Of a stretch of 15,418 nucleotides of DNA, positions 14,969 through 15,418 are shown piece after piece (positions within the stretch are counted from its first letter, which is position 1; each line of letters opens with the position of its first letter). A program made the translations under genes and the position numbers. The stretch is from NCBI GenBank assembly GCA_014378155.1, contig JACMOF010000462.1:1-15418 (forward strand), written 5' to 3'. The notes beneath the pieces are model-generated. The model was not told where the DNA came from, did not search any database, and worked only from the letters and a program-made list of their open reading frames with translations. Source of the stretch: Caulobacter sp. GTDB taxonomy: Bacteria > Pseudomonadota > Alphaproteobacteria > Caulobacterales > Caulobacteraceae.

Positions 14969-15418
14969 GTGACTCGCCGGGGCTGGCGGGAGCATCGGGC
15001 GTTGGAGCGTGGTGGGGCGAGGACCGGGAGGTTGGCGGGAGCCAGTCTGTCGGCGGCGGGCGCGGCCCGTCAGCGCGCCGCGCAATCGCCTTCTCAGGCC
15101 TATGTGCGGGTGGCGATCCTTGCCGCCCTGTTGCTGCTGGCCGTCTACACCGCCTTTGGCGTCAACCGCCTCAAGCAGGAAGCCAGTATTCCACCCGGCG
15201 GCGCGCCGCTGGCCGCCCAGGCCAAGCTGGTGGCTGGCGCCGTCGAAACCAATCTCGCCGCTCAGCGCGCCGGCTTGTCGGCCGCCGCCGATTTGCTGCA
15301 GCGTGACCCGAGCGCTCCCATGGACGCGGCCGAGACCGCTCTGCGCGCCGCCGGCGGCGGGGCCATGGCCGTGGCGGGGGGCGGCTCCACCGCCCCCCCC
15401 GCGGGTGGCGGGCCCGGC
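14969..15418 (+). CDS. Membrane protein, N-terminal part, possible sensor kinase
   Basis: Only the first 150 codons are present, and the frame stays open to the window end. About 45 Arg/Ala-rich cytoplasmic residues come before one transmembrane segment (about 46-64, AILAALLLLAVYTAFG). A predicted periplasmic Ala/Leu-rich helical part (about 80-128, AKLVAGAVETNLAAQRAGL) and a Gly/Ala/Pro-rich stretch follow. Such an N-terminus fits sensor histidine kinases or other signalling proteins, but no kinase or PAS domain is visible here, so this is a guess. The start is set by an in-frame TAG at 14948 and the GTG at 14969. A four-codon ORF, ATG 14958 to TGA 14972, ends overlapping this GTG. Other starts such as TTG 15002 are possible. 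Confidence 0.7.
   Translation, partial: MTRRGWREHRALERGGARTGRLAGASLSAAGAARQRAAQSPSQAYVRVAILAALLLLAVYTAFGVNRLKQEASIPPGGAPLAAQAKLVAGAVETNLAAQRAGLSAAADLLQRDPSAPMDAAETALRAAGGGAMAVAGGGSTAPPAGGGPG

Overview
This is a GC-rich chromosomal window that looks like an alphaproteobacterium of the Caulobacteraceae (Caulobacter or Phenylobacterium type). The grounds are the codon use, the gene families, three intergenic palindromic repeat elements of a kind common in that group, GANTC (CcrM-type) sites in two promoter regions, and an exact TTAACCAT, the described CtrA half-site. The genus is an inference. No rRNA, tRNA, CRISPR array, transposase or prophage block was seen, and no gap between genes exceeds about 220 bases.

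Layout. (1) 1-1416 (+) is the 3' part of an amidase-signature hydrolase. A 120-bp repeat element follows it. (2) 5304-1543 (-) is a tight four-gene operon. It runs from a Sel1-repeat lipoprotein to a beta-helix exported protein, a small secreted protein and a 55-residue Pro/Tyr-rich lipoprotein. The stop of each gene overlaps the start of the next. All four products carry export signals, and none has an assigned function. (3) 5525-7291 (+) is a YfbK-type von Willebrand A protein, transcribed divergently from that operon across a 220-bp regulatory region. (4) 9906-7406 (-) holds two acyl-CoA dehydrogenase genes whose sizes and residues suggest the two unlike subunits of a heteromeric enzyme. 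A 130-bp repeat element sits between them. (5) 10042-10608 (+) is a hypothetical protein with a phage-like C-terminal motif, and its stop codon overlaps that of the convergent gene. (6) 12113-10605 (-) holds a YkgJ-type cysteine-cluster protein followed by a CPBP intramembrane protease. (7) 12224-14827 (+) is aminopeptidase N, with a candidate promoter placed as for a leaderless mRNA. (8) 14969-15418 (+) is the start of a membrane protein, possibly a sensor, cut by the window edge.

How the parts work together. The clearest candidate for an undescribed system is the four-gene envelope operon with its divergent VWA partner. The region between them carries a CtrA half-site, two GANTC sites and dyads, so a cell-cycle-linked envelope role is a reasonable but untested idea. 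The dehydrogenase pair points to beta-oxidation of a bulky or branched acyl-CoA. The remaining genes are housekeeping or hypothetical.
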